DNA of 64,000 nt from Streptomyces sp. Sge12 (GTDB lineage: Bacteria; Actinomycetota; Actinomycetes; Streptomycetales; Streptomycetaceae). A program made the position numbers and the translations under genes. Positions 8,654 through 17,170 of the stretch are shown here, one piece after another; within the stretch, counting starts at the first letter, position 1; the number at the start of each line of letters is the position of its first letter. The notes under the pieces are model-generated. The model was not told the DNA's origin and made no database searches. It saw only the letters and a program-made list of their open reading frames with translations. The stretch covers positions 4,669,501 through 4,733,500 of the forward strand of contig NZ_CP020555.1 in the NCBI RefSeq assembly GCF_002080455.1. The letters run 5' to 3'.

Positions 8654-10747
8654 GTGGGGAAGGTGGCAGCGGCGGAACGCGACGGACCCGAGCCGGTCCG
8701 GCGGTCCTCCGGGACCGCCCCCGGGGAGCGGTTCGCGCTCAACGGCATGGGCAGCCTCGAATGGGACCTGGGAGCCGGGACGGTGGTGCTGGACGAGGCC
8801 GCGCTGGAGGTCTTCGACCTCGAGCCGGAGGAGTTCGACGGCACCGTGCCCGGGGTCGGACTGCGCGTCCCGCCCGAGGACGGGGTCCGGCTGACGGAGA
8901 TCATCGAAGGGGTCCTGGCCGGCGGCGGGGACACGTACGGCGCGTACTTCATGGTGCAGCGGCGCGACGGCCGCGACCAGTGGACGCACACCGCGGGCCG
9001 GCTGCTCCGGGACGGCGCGGGGCAGCCGGAGCGGATCGTGGGGATCGTCCGGGACGCCACGGCCGAGCTGGCCCAGGCGACGCTGTTGCGCAAGCTGGAG
9101 GCGGCCCGCGCCCAGCAGACGACGATCGTGCAGCGGACCACGGAGGCGCTGTCGCGGGCGGTGACGGTGGACGACGTCACGGCCGCGCTGACGGGGGCGG
9201 GCGCGCTGGAGCGGCTCGGTGCGGACGGGCTGGCCCTGGGACTGGTCGAGGGCGGCACCATCAAGATCATCGCGCTGAGCGGGGAGTCGCTGGACATCCT
9301 GAGCGAGCGCCGGTTCACCCGGCTGGACGGTTCGCTGCCGCTGTCGCAAGCGGTGATCTCCCGGCAGGCACGTTTCGTCACCTCGCTCAGCGAACTCGAC
9401 GGCGAATTCCCGCTCCTGTCGGAGTACCTGGACCGGATCCGGTATGATGCGGCCGCCTACCTGCCGCTGATCGCGCAGGCCAAGGCCATCGGCGGGCTGG
9501 TCCTCTTCTACCGGCGGCGCAGCGAGTTCAGCCCGGAGGAGCGCAACCTCTGCCTGGGCCTGGCGGGCATCGTGGCCCAGTCCCTCCAGCGGGCGCTCCT
9601 CTTCGACCAGGAGCGGGAGTTCGCGACCGGCCTGCAGGCCGCCATGCTGCCGCGGCGGATCCCGGAGATCACCGGCGGCGAGATCGCGGTCCGCTACCAC
9701 GCCGCCTGGAGCGGGCGGGAGGTCGGCGGGGACTGGTACGACGTGATCGCACTGCCCCGCGACCGCGTCGGCGTCGTCGTCGGCGACGTCCAGGGCCACG
9801 ACACGCACGCGGCGGCCATCATGGGCCAGCTGCGGATCGCGCTGCGGGCGTACGCGGGGGAGGGCCATCCCCCCTCCACCGTGCTGGCCCGGGCCTCCCG
9901 CTTCCTCGCCGAACTCGACACCGAACGCTTCGCCACCTGCATGTACGCGCAGGTGGACCTGGAGACGGGCGGCATCCGGGCGGTCCGCGCGGGCCATCTC
10001 GGCCCGCTGATCCGACACACGGACGGGCGTACGGGCTGGCCCAACGTGCGCGGCGGCCTGCCGCTCGGGCTGGCCACCTTCTTCGAGCGCGAGGAGTTCC
10101 CCGAGACCCGGCTCGACCTGGTCCCCGGGGAGACGCTGGTGCTGTGCACGGACGGCCTCGTGGAGGAGCCGGGCACCACCATCACCGCCGGGATGGAGGC
10201 CCTGGCCCAGGCGGTGCGCAGCGGCCCCCAGGACGCCGCGGCGCTCGCCGACCACCTCTCGGACCGGCTCTGGGAGCGCTGGGGCTCCGGGGACGACGTG
10301 GCCCTGCTGGTGCTGCGCCGGGCCCCCGACCCGGGCACCCACCGGGCGCCGCGCATCCACCAGTACGTCCACCAGGCCGACCCGGAAGGCCTCTCGGAGG
10401 CGCGCTACGCCCTGCGCCAGGCCCTGCGCGACTGGGGCATGCCGGATCTCGCCGACGACGTGGAGCTGGCCGCCGGGGAACTGCTGGTCAACGCACTGCT
10501 GCACACCGACGGCGGGGCGGTGCTGACCATGGAGGTGCTGCCGGAGCCGGTCCGGCGGATCCGGCTGTGGGTCAAGGACCGGTCCAGCGTGTGGCCGCGC
10601 CGGCGCAGCCCGGGCGAGGCGGCCACCACGGGGCGTGGGCTGCTGCTGGTGGACGCGCTGGCCACGCACTGGGGGGTGGAGTCCCGGGGCGACGGCAAGG
10701 CGGTGTGGTGCGAGTTCGACGTCGGCGTCCCGCGGAGCGCGGGGTGA
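8654..10747 (+). CDS. PAS-GAF-SpoIIE phosphatase with C-terminal HATPase domain
   Basis: This 697-residue cytosolic switch protein has a PAS domain (about 25-140), a GAF domain (150-310), a PPM/SpoIIE serine phosphatase domain (335-540; metal-binding Asp residues in GGDWYD and VVGDVQGHD) and a RsbW-like ATPase (560-690; ELAAGELLVNALLHTDGG as N-box and GRGLLLVDAL). Such proteins dephosphorylate and may also rephosphorylate STAS anti-anti-sigma factors in response to a ligand or redox signal sensed by PAS/GAF. GTG 8654 and GTG 8663 are both possible starts; GGGGAAG lies directly before the second. No sigma, anti-sigma or STAS gene is adjacent, so its partner is encoded elsewhere. Confidence 0.85.
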   Translation: MGKVAAAERDGPEPVRRSSGTAPGERFALNGMGSLEWDLGAGTVVLDEAALEVFDLEPEEFDGTVPGVGLRVPPEDGVRLTEIIEGVLAGGGDTYGAYFMVQRRDGRDQWTHTAGRLLRDGAGQPERIVGIVRDATAELAQATLLRKLEAARAQQTTIVQRTTEALSRAVTVDDVTAALTGAGALERLGADGLALGLVEGGTIKIIALSGESLDILSERRFTRLDGSLPLSQAVISRQARFVTSLSELDGEFPLLSEYLDRIRYDAAAYLPLIAQAKAIGGLVLFYRRRSEFSPEERNLCLGLAGIVAQSLQRALLFDQEREFATGLQAAMLPRRIPEITGGEIAVRYHAAWSGREVGGDWYDVIALPRDRVGVVVGDVQGHDTHAAAIMGQLRIALRAYAGEGHPPSTVLARASRFLAELDTERFATCMYAQVDLETGGIRAVRAGHLGPLIRHTDGRTGWPNVRGGLPLGLATFFEREEFPETRLDLVPGETLVLCTDGLVEEPGTTITAGMEALAQAVRSGPQDAAALADHLSDRLWERWGSGDDVALLVLRRAPDPGTHRAPRIHQYVHQADPEGLSEARYALRQALRDWGMPDLADDVELAAGELLVNALLHTDGGAVLTMEVLPEPVRRIRLWVKDRSSVWPRRRSPGEAATTGRGLLLVDALATHWGVESRGDGKAVWCEFDVGVPRSAG

Positions 10748-10818
10748 CCGGGCGATCACCCCGGGTTGTGGGGCGCCGGGGGCCGGGCGATGATGCGAGC
10801 CATGGAACGGATCGTGAC

Positions 10819-10986
10819 GTGCGCGGGCTGACCAAGGCGGCTGTGACGGGAGTCCTGGCCGCGCTCCTGCTCGTGGCCGGGGTGCCGGCGGTGGTGGACT
10901 GGGCGACGGGGCGCCCCCACGCGGACCCCGCCTGCCAGTCGGTGGCCTTCATGTCGATGACGGACGTCGCCCCCGACTGCCGGTAG
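10819..10986 (+). CDS. small membrane or secreted peptide
   Basis: A 55-codon frame starts at GTG 10819 and encodes a basic start (VRGLTKA), one hydrophobic segment (VTGVLAALLLVAGVPAVV) and a short outer part with two cysteines. The hydrophobic profile fits a signal-anchored peptide. The ribosome site is weak (GGAACGG 8 nt upstream), so the start is uncertain. It lies 71 bp after the phosphatase gene. No family is recognised. Confidence 0.45.
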   Translation: MRGLTKAAVTGVLAALLLVAGVPAVVDWATGRPHADPACQSVAFMSMTDVAPDCR

Positions 10987-11022
10987 CGGCGGCAGCGGCG
11001 GCCGGGGGGTTTCGTGCCGATC

Positions 11023-11047
11023 GGGCCGGGCGCGCGCCCGCGGGCCC
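11023..11047. terminator. GC-rich palindrome between convergent genes
   Basis: CGGGCGCGCGCCCG (11027-11040) is a perfect palindrome flanked by GGGC on the left and GGGCCC on the right. It sits between the stop of the small membrane peptide and the convergent secreted protein, which fits a bidirectional terminator lacking a U-tract, as is usual in Streptomyces. Confidence 0.4.
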
Positions 11048-11057
11048 GCCGCACCGC

Positions 11058-11495
11058 TCAGTGCTCGCGGACCTCGACGTCCTTGCTGTCCTGGGCGACG
11101 GTGGTGACCGACCGCGGCATCAGGCCCGAGAGCCGGACCTCCTGGAGCTCGGCGGTGACCACCGCGCGCCCCGGGTGCACGTTCGCGAAGGCGCCCGGCG
11201 CGTTGGCCACCCAGCGGCGCTCCTGGCCGTCGCAGACGATCTGCTCCGCGCCGATGCTCAGCCGGCCGCCGCCCTCCTGGGCGACGGTCGCCTTGATCTG
11301 CATCGCCCCCATGGGTGACGCCTGCTCGCAGTGGTACGACCCGGAAAGGGTGACGGCGCCGTCGTGGGCGAGGTGGGCGTCCTGTACGGAAATCCCTTGG
11401 TCGAAAACGGTGGCGCCGGCCGGAGCGGTGAAAAGCGTGGTGGCGGCCAGTGCGGAGAAGGCCGCGAGGGACATTCGGCGGGCGGAGATGCGCAT
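11058..11495 (-). CDS. secreted DUF6299-like protein
   Basis: This 145-residue protein has a clear Sec signal peptide (MRISARRMSLAAFSALAATT, cleavage probably after PAGA). The mature part is a single beta-rich domain with two cysteines (SYHCEQ and IVCDGQ) that could form a disulphide, and a pattern LSGSYHCEQA ... RRWVANAPG that I associate with the DUF6299 family of actinobacterial secreted proteins. Function is unknown. It is divergent from a lipoprotein gene, sharing a 156-bp regulatory gap; the two may both act outside the cell. Confidence 0.7.
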   Translation of the reverse strand: MRISARRMSLAAFSALAATTLFTAPAGATVFDQGISVQDAHLAHDGAVTLSGSYHCEQASPMGAMQIKATVAQEGGGRLSIGAEQIVCDGQERRWVANAPGAFANVHPGRAVVTAELQEVRLSGLMPRSVTTVAQDSKDVEVREH

Positions 11496-11651
11496 TCATT
11501 CCTCCAGGTGTGTCGGACGGCGGGATTCCGCCGGAACGCATTGTGCTGGCAGCCGGGCGTACGCACTTGCTCCGCGCGCTCGTGTCGTTGTGCGTGATTT
11601 GCAGGTCGGGGGCGTGAGACTGACCGAAATACGTCCCAGAAGGGATCCCGC

Positions 11652-12269
11652 ATGCGCCAGCCCGCCTCCCCCGGCCCCGCCTTCGCTCTCCGTCCCGCCC
11701 TCGCCGCCACCGCCCTCCTCCCGCTCCTCCTGTTCGGCTCCACGGGCTGCACGGGCGCACCCGAGGGAGCGGCGCTCGCCCCCGCCGCCGCGCCCGCGGT
11801 CCCGGTGGACGACGGGGTGCCGGGCGCGCCGGAGGAACCAGCACGGCCCGGGGCGAAGGACGCCCATGTGGGTGACCCCGTAAGGGTGCACGCCCGGCAG
11901 GTCGGCCGGCACCTCCAGGTCGAGCTCGGGGCGTTCGTGGACCCGGCGATCAGCGTGGAGAAGAACTTCGCCCCGCCCGCCGGGAAGCGCTGGGTGGCCG
12001 CCTCGATGTCCTTCGTCAACGTGGGCGGAGCCTCGTACGGGGCTCTCGGACGCATGTGGGCGCACGACAGCGCGGGGCAGCGCCACCCGGTGGTGAAGAC
12101 CGGCGAGCTGACGACCGGCAAACCGATCGTCTTCGATTCCCTGGAGGTCGGTGAGCGGGCCGAGGGATGGGTCGTGTTCGAAATTCCGGAAAGCGCGCGC
12201 ATTGTGCGCCTCCAGTACCAGGACGCGAACATGCAGACGAATTCCGGAGAGGGATTCTGGGCCGTCTAG
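11652..12269 (+). CDS. DUF4352-like lipoprotein
   Basis: This 205-residue protein has a lipoprotein signal (hydrophobic run LAATALLPLLLFG then the lipobox-like STGC, Cys at about 37). An Ala/Pro-rich spacer follows, then an immunoglobulin-like domain with the DUF4352 pattern GKRWVAASMSFVNVG ... VFDSLEVGERAEGWVVFEIP. These domains are usually carried on membrane-anchored proteins that bind ligands or partner proteins outside. The ribosome site AGAAGGG precedes the ATG. The role is unknown. Confidence 0.7.
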   Translation: MRQPASPGPAFALRPALAATALLPLLLFGSTGCTGAPEGAALAPAAAPAVPVDDGVPGAPEEPARPGAKDAHVGDPVRVHARQVGRHLQVELGAFVDPAISVEKNFAPPAGKRWVAASMSFVNVGGASYGALGRMWAHDSAGQRHPVVKTGELTTGKPIVFDSLEVGERAEGWVVFEIPESARIVRLQYQDANMQTNSGEGFWAV

Positions 12270-12325
12270 CCCGGCCGGGTGAAGGGCCGTGAAAGGCCCG
12301 GCGGAGAGACCACTAGGGTGCGCGC

Positions 12326-12820
12326 ATGACTTCTACTCAAGCCGAAATCGACCGGTCCCAGCTCGGCACCCTTTCGGTGCTCGCCTGGATCGGAGACCCC
12401 GAAGAGGCGCACGACATCCCGTACCTCCTCGCCTACACCCTCGGTGACGGACCGCAGGGCCGGGAGGCCGGCGAGGCGGCCGCCCGCGGGCTGCTGGAGG
12501 AGATCGGCCTGCCCATCGGCGACGTGGTCATGGACGGCACCCTCAAGGCGGCCACCTTCCCCGTGCAGATCCTGCTGGAGGGCAACCAGATCGCGCTCAC
12601 CCTGCCCGGGATGAACGCGCGCTGCACCGCCCCCGACGAGTGGGTCGCCGCGGCCGACGAGAGCGGGCAGGCGTACTTCCTCTTCGCCACCCGGGCCTGG
12701 CCGGAGGCGGTCCCCGGCCAGCCGGTCGCGCCGGAGACCCTGCAGGCGTTCGCGGGCGACGAGTCGGTGCTCACCAGCAGCGCGCACTGCGTCCTCGCCG
12801 TGCGGCGCGTGCAGCGCTAG
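12326..12820 (+). CDS. conserved cytosolic protein, DUF5949-like
   Basis: This 164-residue soluble protein has no signal or membrane segment. Its recognisable core is LGTLSVLAWIGDPEEAHDIPYLLAYTLGDG and, further on, GNQIALTLPGMNARC; I place it in the Streptomyces-specific DUF5949 family from memory. A -10-like TAGGGT (12314-12319) ends 6 nt before the ATG and there is no ribosome-binding site, which suggests a leaderless mRNA. Function unknown. Confidence 0.65.
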   Translation: MTSTQAEIDRSQLGTLSVLAWIGDPEEAHDIPYLLAYTLGDGPQGREAGEAAARGLLEEIGLPIGDVVMDGTLKAATFPVQILLEGNQIALTLPGMNARCTAPDEWVAAADESGQAYFLFATRAWPEAVPGQPVAPETLQAFAGDESVLTSSAHCVLAVRRVQR

Positions 12821-12940
12821 CTGCGGGGCGCCGTCCCACCGCTCCGGCCGCCGGGCTCCCAGCCTGCCCGGTGGCCGGTTCCGCCCTCCTGCCGGGGGCG
12901 GTGCGGGGCGGGGCCGCGGGCCGTGGGCCCGGGGCCGCCG

Positions 12941-14194
12941 TCAGGGCCGTTCGAAGGCGAACTTCAGCGAGCGGACCCGGTTGTCGAAGTTCGACCCCGC
13001 CAGGTCCGGCAGGCCCACCGCCCGCAGCCCGACCGGCCGGGTCAGCAGCTCGCGGAAGAGCGCCTTCATCTCCACCCGGGCCAGGTGTGCCCCCAGGCAG
13101 AAGTGCGGGCCGCCGCCGCCGAAGCCCAGGTGCGGATTGGGCGAGCGGGTGATGACGAAGGCATCGGGGTCGGGGAAGACGCTCTCGTCGCGGTTGGCGG
13201 AGGCGTAGTAGAGGACCACCTTGTCGCCCGGCCGGAACAGGTGCCCGTCCATGGTGTGCTCGGCGGCCACGGTCCGGCGGAACTGGATGATCGGCGTCGA
13301 GTGCCGGATCATCTCGTCCACCGCGCCGTCCGCGTGCGCCTCGAAGTCCGAGAGCAGCAGGTCCCGCTGGTCCGGGTGATCGGTCAGCAGCGTCAGCCCG
13401 TGGGTGATCGCGTTCCGGGTGGTCTCCACCCCGGCGACCATCAACAGGGAGAAGAAGGCGCCGAGCTGGCGGGCCCCGAGGGCCTGGCCGTCGACGTTCG
13501 CGCACACCAGAGCCGAGATCAGGTCGTCGGTGGGGTTCTTGCGGCGCTCCCGCCCGATCCCCGCGACCATCCGCTGCATCCGGGCGAGCGCGCGCAGACC
13601 GCGCCCCGGCATCCGCAGCCGGGAGGCCAGGCCCCGCTCCACCCCGATGTTCTCGGAAGCGTGGTTGACGCGGTCGGCGATCTCGGCGCGGTAGTGCTCC
13701 GGGATGCCCATCATGTTGCAGATGACCTCCAGGGGCAGCCGGGAGGCCACGGCCGAGACGAACTCGTCGGGCTGCTCGGCCAGTACGTCGTCCACGATGC
13801 GGGCGGCCACGGAGTGGATGTCGGCCTCGGCGGCGGCCAGCAGCCGGGGCGTGAACGCACGCTGCACGATCTTGCGCAGCTGGGCGTGGTCCGGGCCGTC
13901 CAGATTGACCATCGAGTCCCCGAAGAGGGCCCGCACCCAGCGGGCCGGCTCGGGAGTGGTCACGCCGGGGGCGCTGGCGAAGACCTTCGGCAGCCGACTC
14001 GCCTCCTGCACCTGGGCGTGCCGTACGAGGGCCCAGTGGCCGGGCCCGGACCCCTCGGGTACGTGGACCGGGCCCTCGGCCGCGCGCAGCCGGGCGAAGG
14101 CGGCGAGGCGGTGGGCGGGGGGCTGTTGCCAGAAGCCTGGCTCGGCCAGCTCCCTGCCGGGGTCCTCGCCGGGGCGCTGTGGGGGGAGTGTCAT
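12941..14194 (-). CDS. cytochrome P450
   Basis: This 417-residue soluble bacterial P450 would insert one oxygen atom into a substrate using electrons from a ferredoxin. All signatures are intact: the I-helix oxygen-binding motif MVAGVETTRN, the ExxR pair in DEMIRH, the PERF-region equivalent, and the haem Cys loop FGGGGPHFCLGAHLAR. Length is normal. No ferredoxin or reductase gene is adjacent, so it borrows partners. It follows the LtrA gene on the same strand with a 68-bp gap and may be co-transcribed. The substrate cannot be predicted; similarity to CYP-type sterol/terpene or fatty-acid hydroxylases was not tested. Confidence 0.93.
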   Translation of the reverse strand: MTLPPQRPGEDPGRELAEPGFWQQPPAHRLAAFARLRAAEGPVHVPEGSGPGHWALVRHAQVQEASRLPKVFASAPGVTTPEPARWVRALFGDSMVNLDGPDHAQLRKIVQRAFTPRLLAAAEADIHSVAARIVDDVLAEQPDEFVSAVASRLPLEVICNMMGIPEHYRAEIADRVNHASENIGVERGLASRLRMPGRGLRALARMQRMVAGIGRERRKNPTDDLISALVCANVDGQALGARQLGAFFSLLMVAGVETTRNAITHGLTLLTDHPDQRDLLLSDFEAHADGAVDEMIRHSTPIIQFRRTVAAEHTMDGHLFRPGDKVVLYYASANRDESVFPDPDAFVITRSPNPHLGFGGGGPHFCLGAHLARVEMKALFRELLTRPVGLRAVGLPDLAGSNFDNRVRSLKFAFERP

Positions 14195-14262
14195 GGCCTG
14201 GAAACGGTGGCGGGGGTGCGGGGGTGACGGTTCGCCACGGCGCCGTTGCGGGGGCGCGGGTG

Positions 14263-15411
14263 TCAACGCTGCGTCCGGGTGGACATGCTCACGCCCACCG
14301 CCACGGTCGCGGTCGACACCAGCCCCGCCCAGAGCACCGCGTACGGGCCCGTCCACGCGCAGGCGAGCGTCACCACGGCGGCGACGGGCAGGACCAGTTG
14401 CTGGGCGAGGCCGCGCTTGAAGTGCCGGGAGTGCAACAGCCACACCATCAGCAGGAACAGCGCGGTCGGGACGGTCACGGCCGCATTGGCGGCGTGCTGC
14501 GAGATGTGCGCCTTGTGGACCGCGTGCTCCACCGCGACCTCGATGCCCGCGCCGATCGCCGCACCCGACGCGAAGATCAGCAGGTGCCCGTAGCCCCACG
14601 GGATGGCCTCGCGGTTGGACGTCAGGTGCTGGTGCATCGGCACGGCGAAGTAGATCCACCACGCGGCGAACACGATCAGCAGCCCGCCGGCCGCGATGGG
14701 CAGCAGCAGGTCCAGGGCCTCGTGCTCGTCGAGCGCCGATTTGACCGCGACCGTGCTCGCGGCGATCGTCTCGCCCAGCACGATGATGGTGAACAGGCCG
14801 TACCGCTCCACGATGTGGTGCGCGTGCCAGGGCGTCTGGTGCCCGCGTTCGGCGATCACCGGAACCAGCAGTTCGCAGGCGGCCACGACCAGGAACAGCC
14901 ACCGCTTCCAGTCGTTCGGAGCGAACAGCAGCGCCACCCAGCCGAGCTGGCAGAGCACCAGCCCGGTGGCGTACTTCAGCGCCGCCGTGCGGGCCGTGCC
15001 GGTCTCCCCGGAGGCCGCCCGCAGCCACTGGGCCGTCAGCGCGACGCGCATGATGATGTAGCCGACGACGGCGACGGACCAGTCGTTCTCGTCGAAGGCC
15101 CGGCCCACCCCGGCCGCGTAGACGAGGACGCCCGCGATCTGGACGAGGGTCGCGATCCGGTAGGGCACGTCGTCGCAGTCGTAGGCGGAGGCGAACCACG
15201 TGAAGTTCATCCACGCCCACCACACGCCGAAGAAGACGAAGAAGTAGCCGATCACCCCGGTGACGGGATGGCCCTCGGCCAGCGAGTGCACCAGCCGCTG
15301 CCCGCACTGCGCGATCGCCACGACGAAGCACAGGTCGAAGAACAGCTCCAGCGGGGTGGCCGCACGGTGGTCCTCGTCGCGGCTGCGGGCGGTCATGGGG
15401 GAGTAGGCCAT
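14263..15411 (-). CDS. low temperature requirement protein A (LtrA) family membrane protein
   Basis: This roughly 382-residue integral membrane protein has about ten hydrophobic segments. It shows the family opening TPLELFFDLCFVVAIAQ and the conserved WWAWMNFTWFASAYD and ERYGLFTIIVLGET blocks. LtrA proteins were named from a cold-growth mutant of Listeria; the biochemical role is unknown. The start is uncertain: ATG 15411 gives the usual family N-terminus, while GTG 15465 (after CACGGGG) would add 18 residues. It is divergent from a small acidic protein gene. Confidence 0.85.
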   Translation of the reverse strand: MAYSPMTARSRDEDHRAATPLELFFDLCFVVAIAQCGQRLVHSLAEGHPVTGVIGYFFVFFGVWWAWMNFTWFASAYDCDDVPYRIATLVQIAGVLVYAAGVGRAFDENDWSVAVVGYIIMRVALTAQWLRAASGETGTARTAALKYATGLVLCQLGWVALLFAPNDWKRWLFLVVAACELLVPVIAERGHQTPWHAHHIVERYGLFTIIVLGETIAASTVAVKSALDEHEALDLLLPIAAGGLLIVFAAWWIYFAVPMHQHLTSNREAIPWGYGHLLIFASGAAIGAGIEVAVEHAVHKAHISQHAANAAVTVPTALFLLMVWLLHSRHFKRGLAQQLVLPVAAVVTLACAWTGPYAVLWAGLVSTATVAVGVSMSTRTQR

Positions 15412-15656
15412 ACCGGCCAGGAGACCAGAGGGACCGCTCCGCGGCAGTCCGGACGCGCTGCTCACCCCCGTGGTGTGCCCCGGGCGGCGGCTGCCGGAGC
15501 CGCGACCGACGGACCGGGGGTGTGATCGGACTGTGGCTCCGCGCCCCGAAGGACCGACGGCCCTGTCCACAACCACCCCCGCACCCGCCCCGCGGGTGCG
15601 CTCGCACCGGGCCGAGACGTACCGGCCCGGGGACGGACCGGCCGTACCCTGGAGGC

Positions 15657-15869
15657 ATGAGCAGCACCCCCGCCCCCGAGCCGCAGCCCGTGCGCCCCGC
15701 CCCCGAGGCCGACGAGCCCCGCCCCAAGCCGAGGCTGGTCTTCGACGACCCGCTGGACCAGCAGTCCTCGGACGACACCGACCGGGGCTGGGGCGAGCGG
15801 CCGCCCGCCGGTGGAAGCGCGGCCGACCTGGCCCGATTCCTCGACGAGAAGCCCCCGCACCACATCTGA
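15657..15869 (+). CDS. small acidic conserved hypothetical protein
   Basis: A 70-residue Pro/Asp/Glu-rich protein, probably disordered, with a conserved-looking C-terminal part KPRLVFDDPLDQQSSDD ... LARFLDEKPPH. The ATG has GGAGG three bases upstream and a -10-like TACCCT 6 nt upstream, so the message may be leaderless. The family is typical of Streptomyces; nothing is known to me about its role. It is convergent with mscL, with 22 bp between stops. Confidence 0.6.
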   Translation: MSSTPAPEPQPVRPAPEADEPRPKPRLVFDDPLDQQSSDDTDRGWGERPPAGGSAADLARFLDEKPPHHI

Positions 15870-15891
15870 CCGGCCGGGGCGGCCGGATCGG

Positions 15892-16386
15892 TCAGAACCC
15901 GTCGCGGGAGCCCACCGGCCCGCTGCCGCCGCCCGAGCGCTGTGCGACCAGCTCGTCCCGGATCTCCTTCAGGACCTCCAGCTCGGTGATCTCGACGAGC
16001 TCCTGGACGCCTTCGCGGGCCTTGCGGCGGGCTTCCTGCCGCGCCAGGTACTTCGCCATCGGCAGCACCATCAGGAAGTACACGACCGCAGCGGTGATCA
16101 CGAAAGTCAGCGCCGCATTCAGCACCGAGCCCCAGAGGATCTCGACACCGGTCGGCTGGCCGTTCGCACCGATACCGCAGGGCGCCTTGAGGCAGGACTT
16201 GTAACCGTCCAGGCTCTGCGTGCCGACCGCGCCCACCACCGGGCTGATGATCCCCTTGACCACGGAGTTCACGATGTTCGTGAACGCGGCGCCGATGACC
16301 ACGGCCACCGCCAGGTCGACCACGTTGCCGCGCATCAGGAAGGCCTTGAAGCCTGCCAGCACGCTCTCCTTCTTCATCTCGCTCAC
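15892..16386 (-). CDS. mscL: large-conductance mechanosensitive channel MscL
   Basis: A 164-residue inner-membrane channel that opens under hypo-osmotic membrane tension. The N-terminal amphipathic helix and TM1 are intact (AGFKAFLMRGNVVDLAVAVV, with the pore-constriction segment VIGAAFTNIVNS). An extracellular loop containing two Cys, TM2 and a charged cytoplasmic helix (ARRKAREGVQELVEI) follow. Length is slightly above the usual 130-150. GTG 16386 is favoured because AAAGG lies 7 nt before it; the GTG just upstream is also possible. From memory, the position matches mscL in the mycobacterial block Rv0985c-Rv1011. Confidence 0.95.
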   Translation of the reverse strand: MSEMKKESVLAGFKAFLMRGNVVDLAVAVVIGAAFTNIVNSVVKGIISPVVGAVGTQSLDGYKSCLKAPCGIGANGQPTGVEILWGSVLNAALTFVITAAVVYFLMVLPMAKYLARQEARRKAREGVQELVEITELEVLKEIRDELVAQRSGGGSGPVGSRDGF

Positions 16387-16509
16387 CACTGAGCCTTTCT
16401 TCGTATCTGCCGAACACGGAGCCAACGGTTCCGAAAGTTACGGCAGTCCGGGCGCGGCGTGTCCAATCGGGTCTCACCCCGTGGTGACTTGACTGGCCCT
16501 TTGTGCGAA

Positions 16510-17031
16510 TCAGCACAGCGTCACCGCCAGTCGCGTCGTGGCACCCGCACCCACGAGAACCCGCGCGGTGTCCCGCGGGACGGACAGCACCACCAGCGCC
16601 CCGCCGTCCGCAACACCCTTCTCCGGGTGGGGGACTTCGGCCACCCGCGCTCCGGCGGCCACCACCGTGGGCGATCCGGACCGCTCCGCAGCGACCACGT
16701 CCACCCGGTCCCCGGGCCGCAGCAGCCGCACGGTCGCGGCGTCCGCGATGCGCACCGGGGCCGACACCATCCGCACCGCGGCGGGCGGAGCGCCCCGGGC
16801 GGCCCGCGCCTCGGGCGGCGCGGCGCCCCGCGAGGCCTGCGCCTCCGTCCCGCCCACGGCCAGCGCCGCCGCCACGACGGCCAGCGCGGCCGAGGCGACC
16901 CGCCGCCGGCGCCGCACGGCGCGGCGCAGCCGGTCCCCGCCCCGCCCGACCCGAAGCGGGGGGAACGGCGGGACCGGGCGGGCGGGGGGACACACGGAGG
17001 AAGTCGAAGAGGCCGTGGAACAACGGGACAT
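16510..17031 (-). CDS. SAF-domain, CpaB/RcpC-like protein
   Basis: A 173-residue protein with an Arg-rich start, one membrane segment (RVASAALAVVAAALAVGG, about 45-62) and an outer SAF-type domain: VSAPVRIADAATVRLLRPGDRVDVVAA is the typical RcpC/CpaB pattern of Flp pilus assembly proteins. In Streptomyces such single genes occur without a pilus locus, and none is seen here, so the function may differ. It lies 123 bp upstream of mscL on the same strand. ATG 17031 has GGTGGT upstream; GTG 17043 is an alternative. Confidence 0.7.
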   Translation of the reverse strand: MSRCSTASSTSSVCPPARPVPPFPPLRVGRGGDRLRRAVRRRRRVASAALAVVAAALAVGGTEAQASRGAAPPEARAARGAPPAAVRMVSAPVRIADAATVRLLRPGDRVDVVAAERSGSPTVVAAGARVAEVPHPEKGVADGGALVVLSVPRDTARVLVGAGATTRLAVTLC

Positions 17032-17170
17032 GACGAACACCACCAGACGGAGTGAGAAGCCGGGCCCGGACCCGTCGCCCGGACACCTCCCACGATCCGG
17101 CCTCCCACGGAATCCCGCCGGAGCCTGTGGACCGTCCCCGGCCTGTGGACAACCCCGTCACCCGCAAGAG

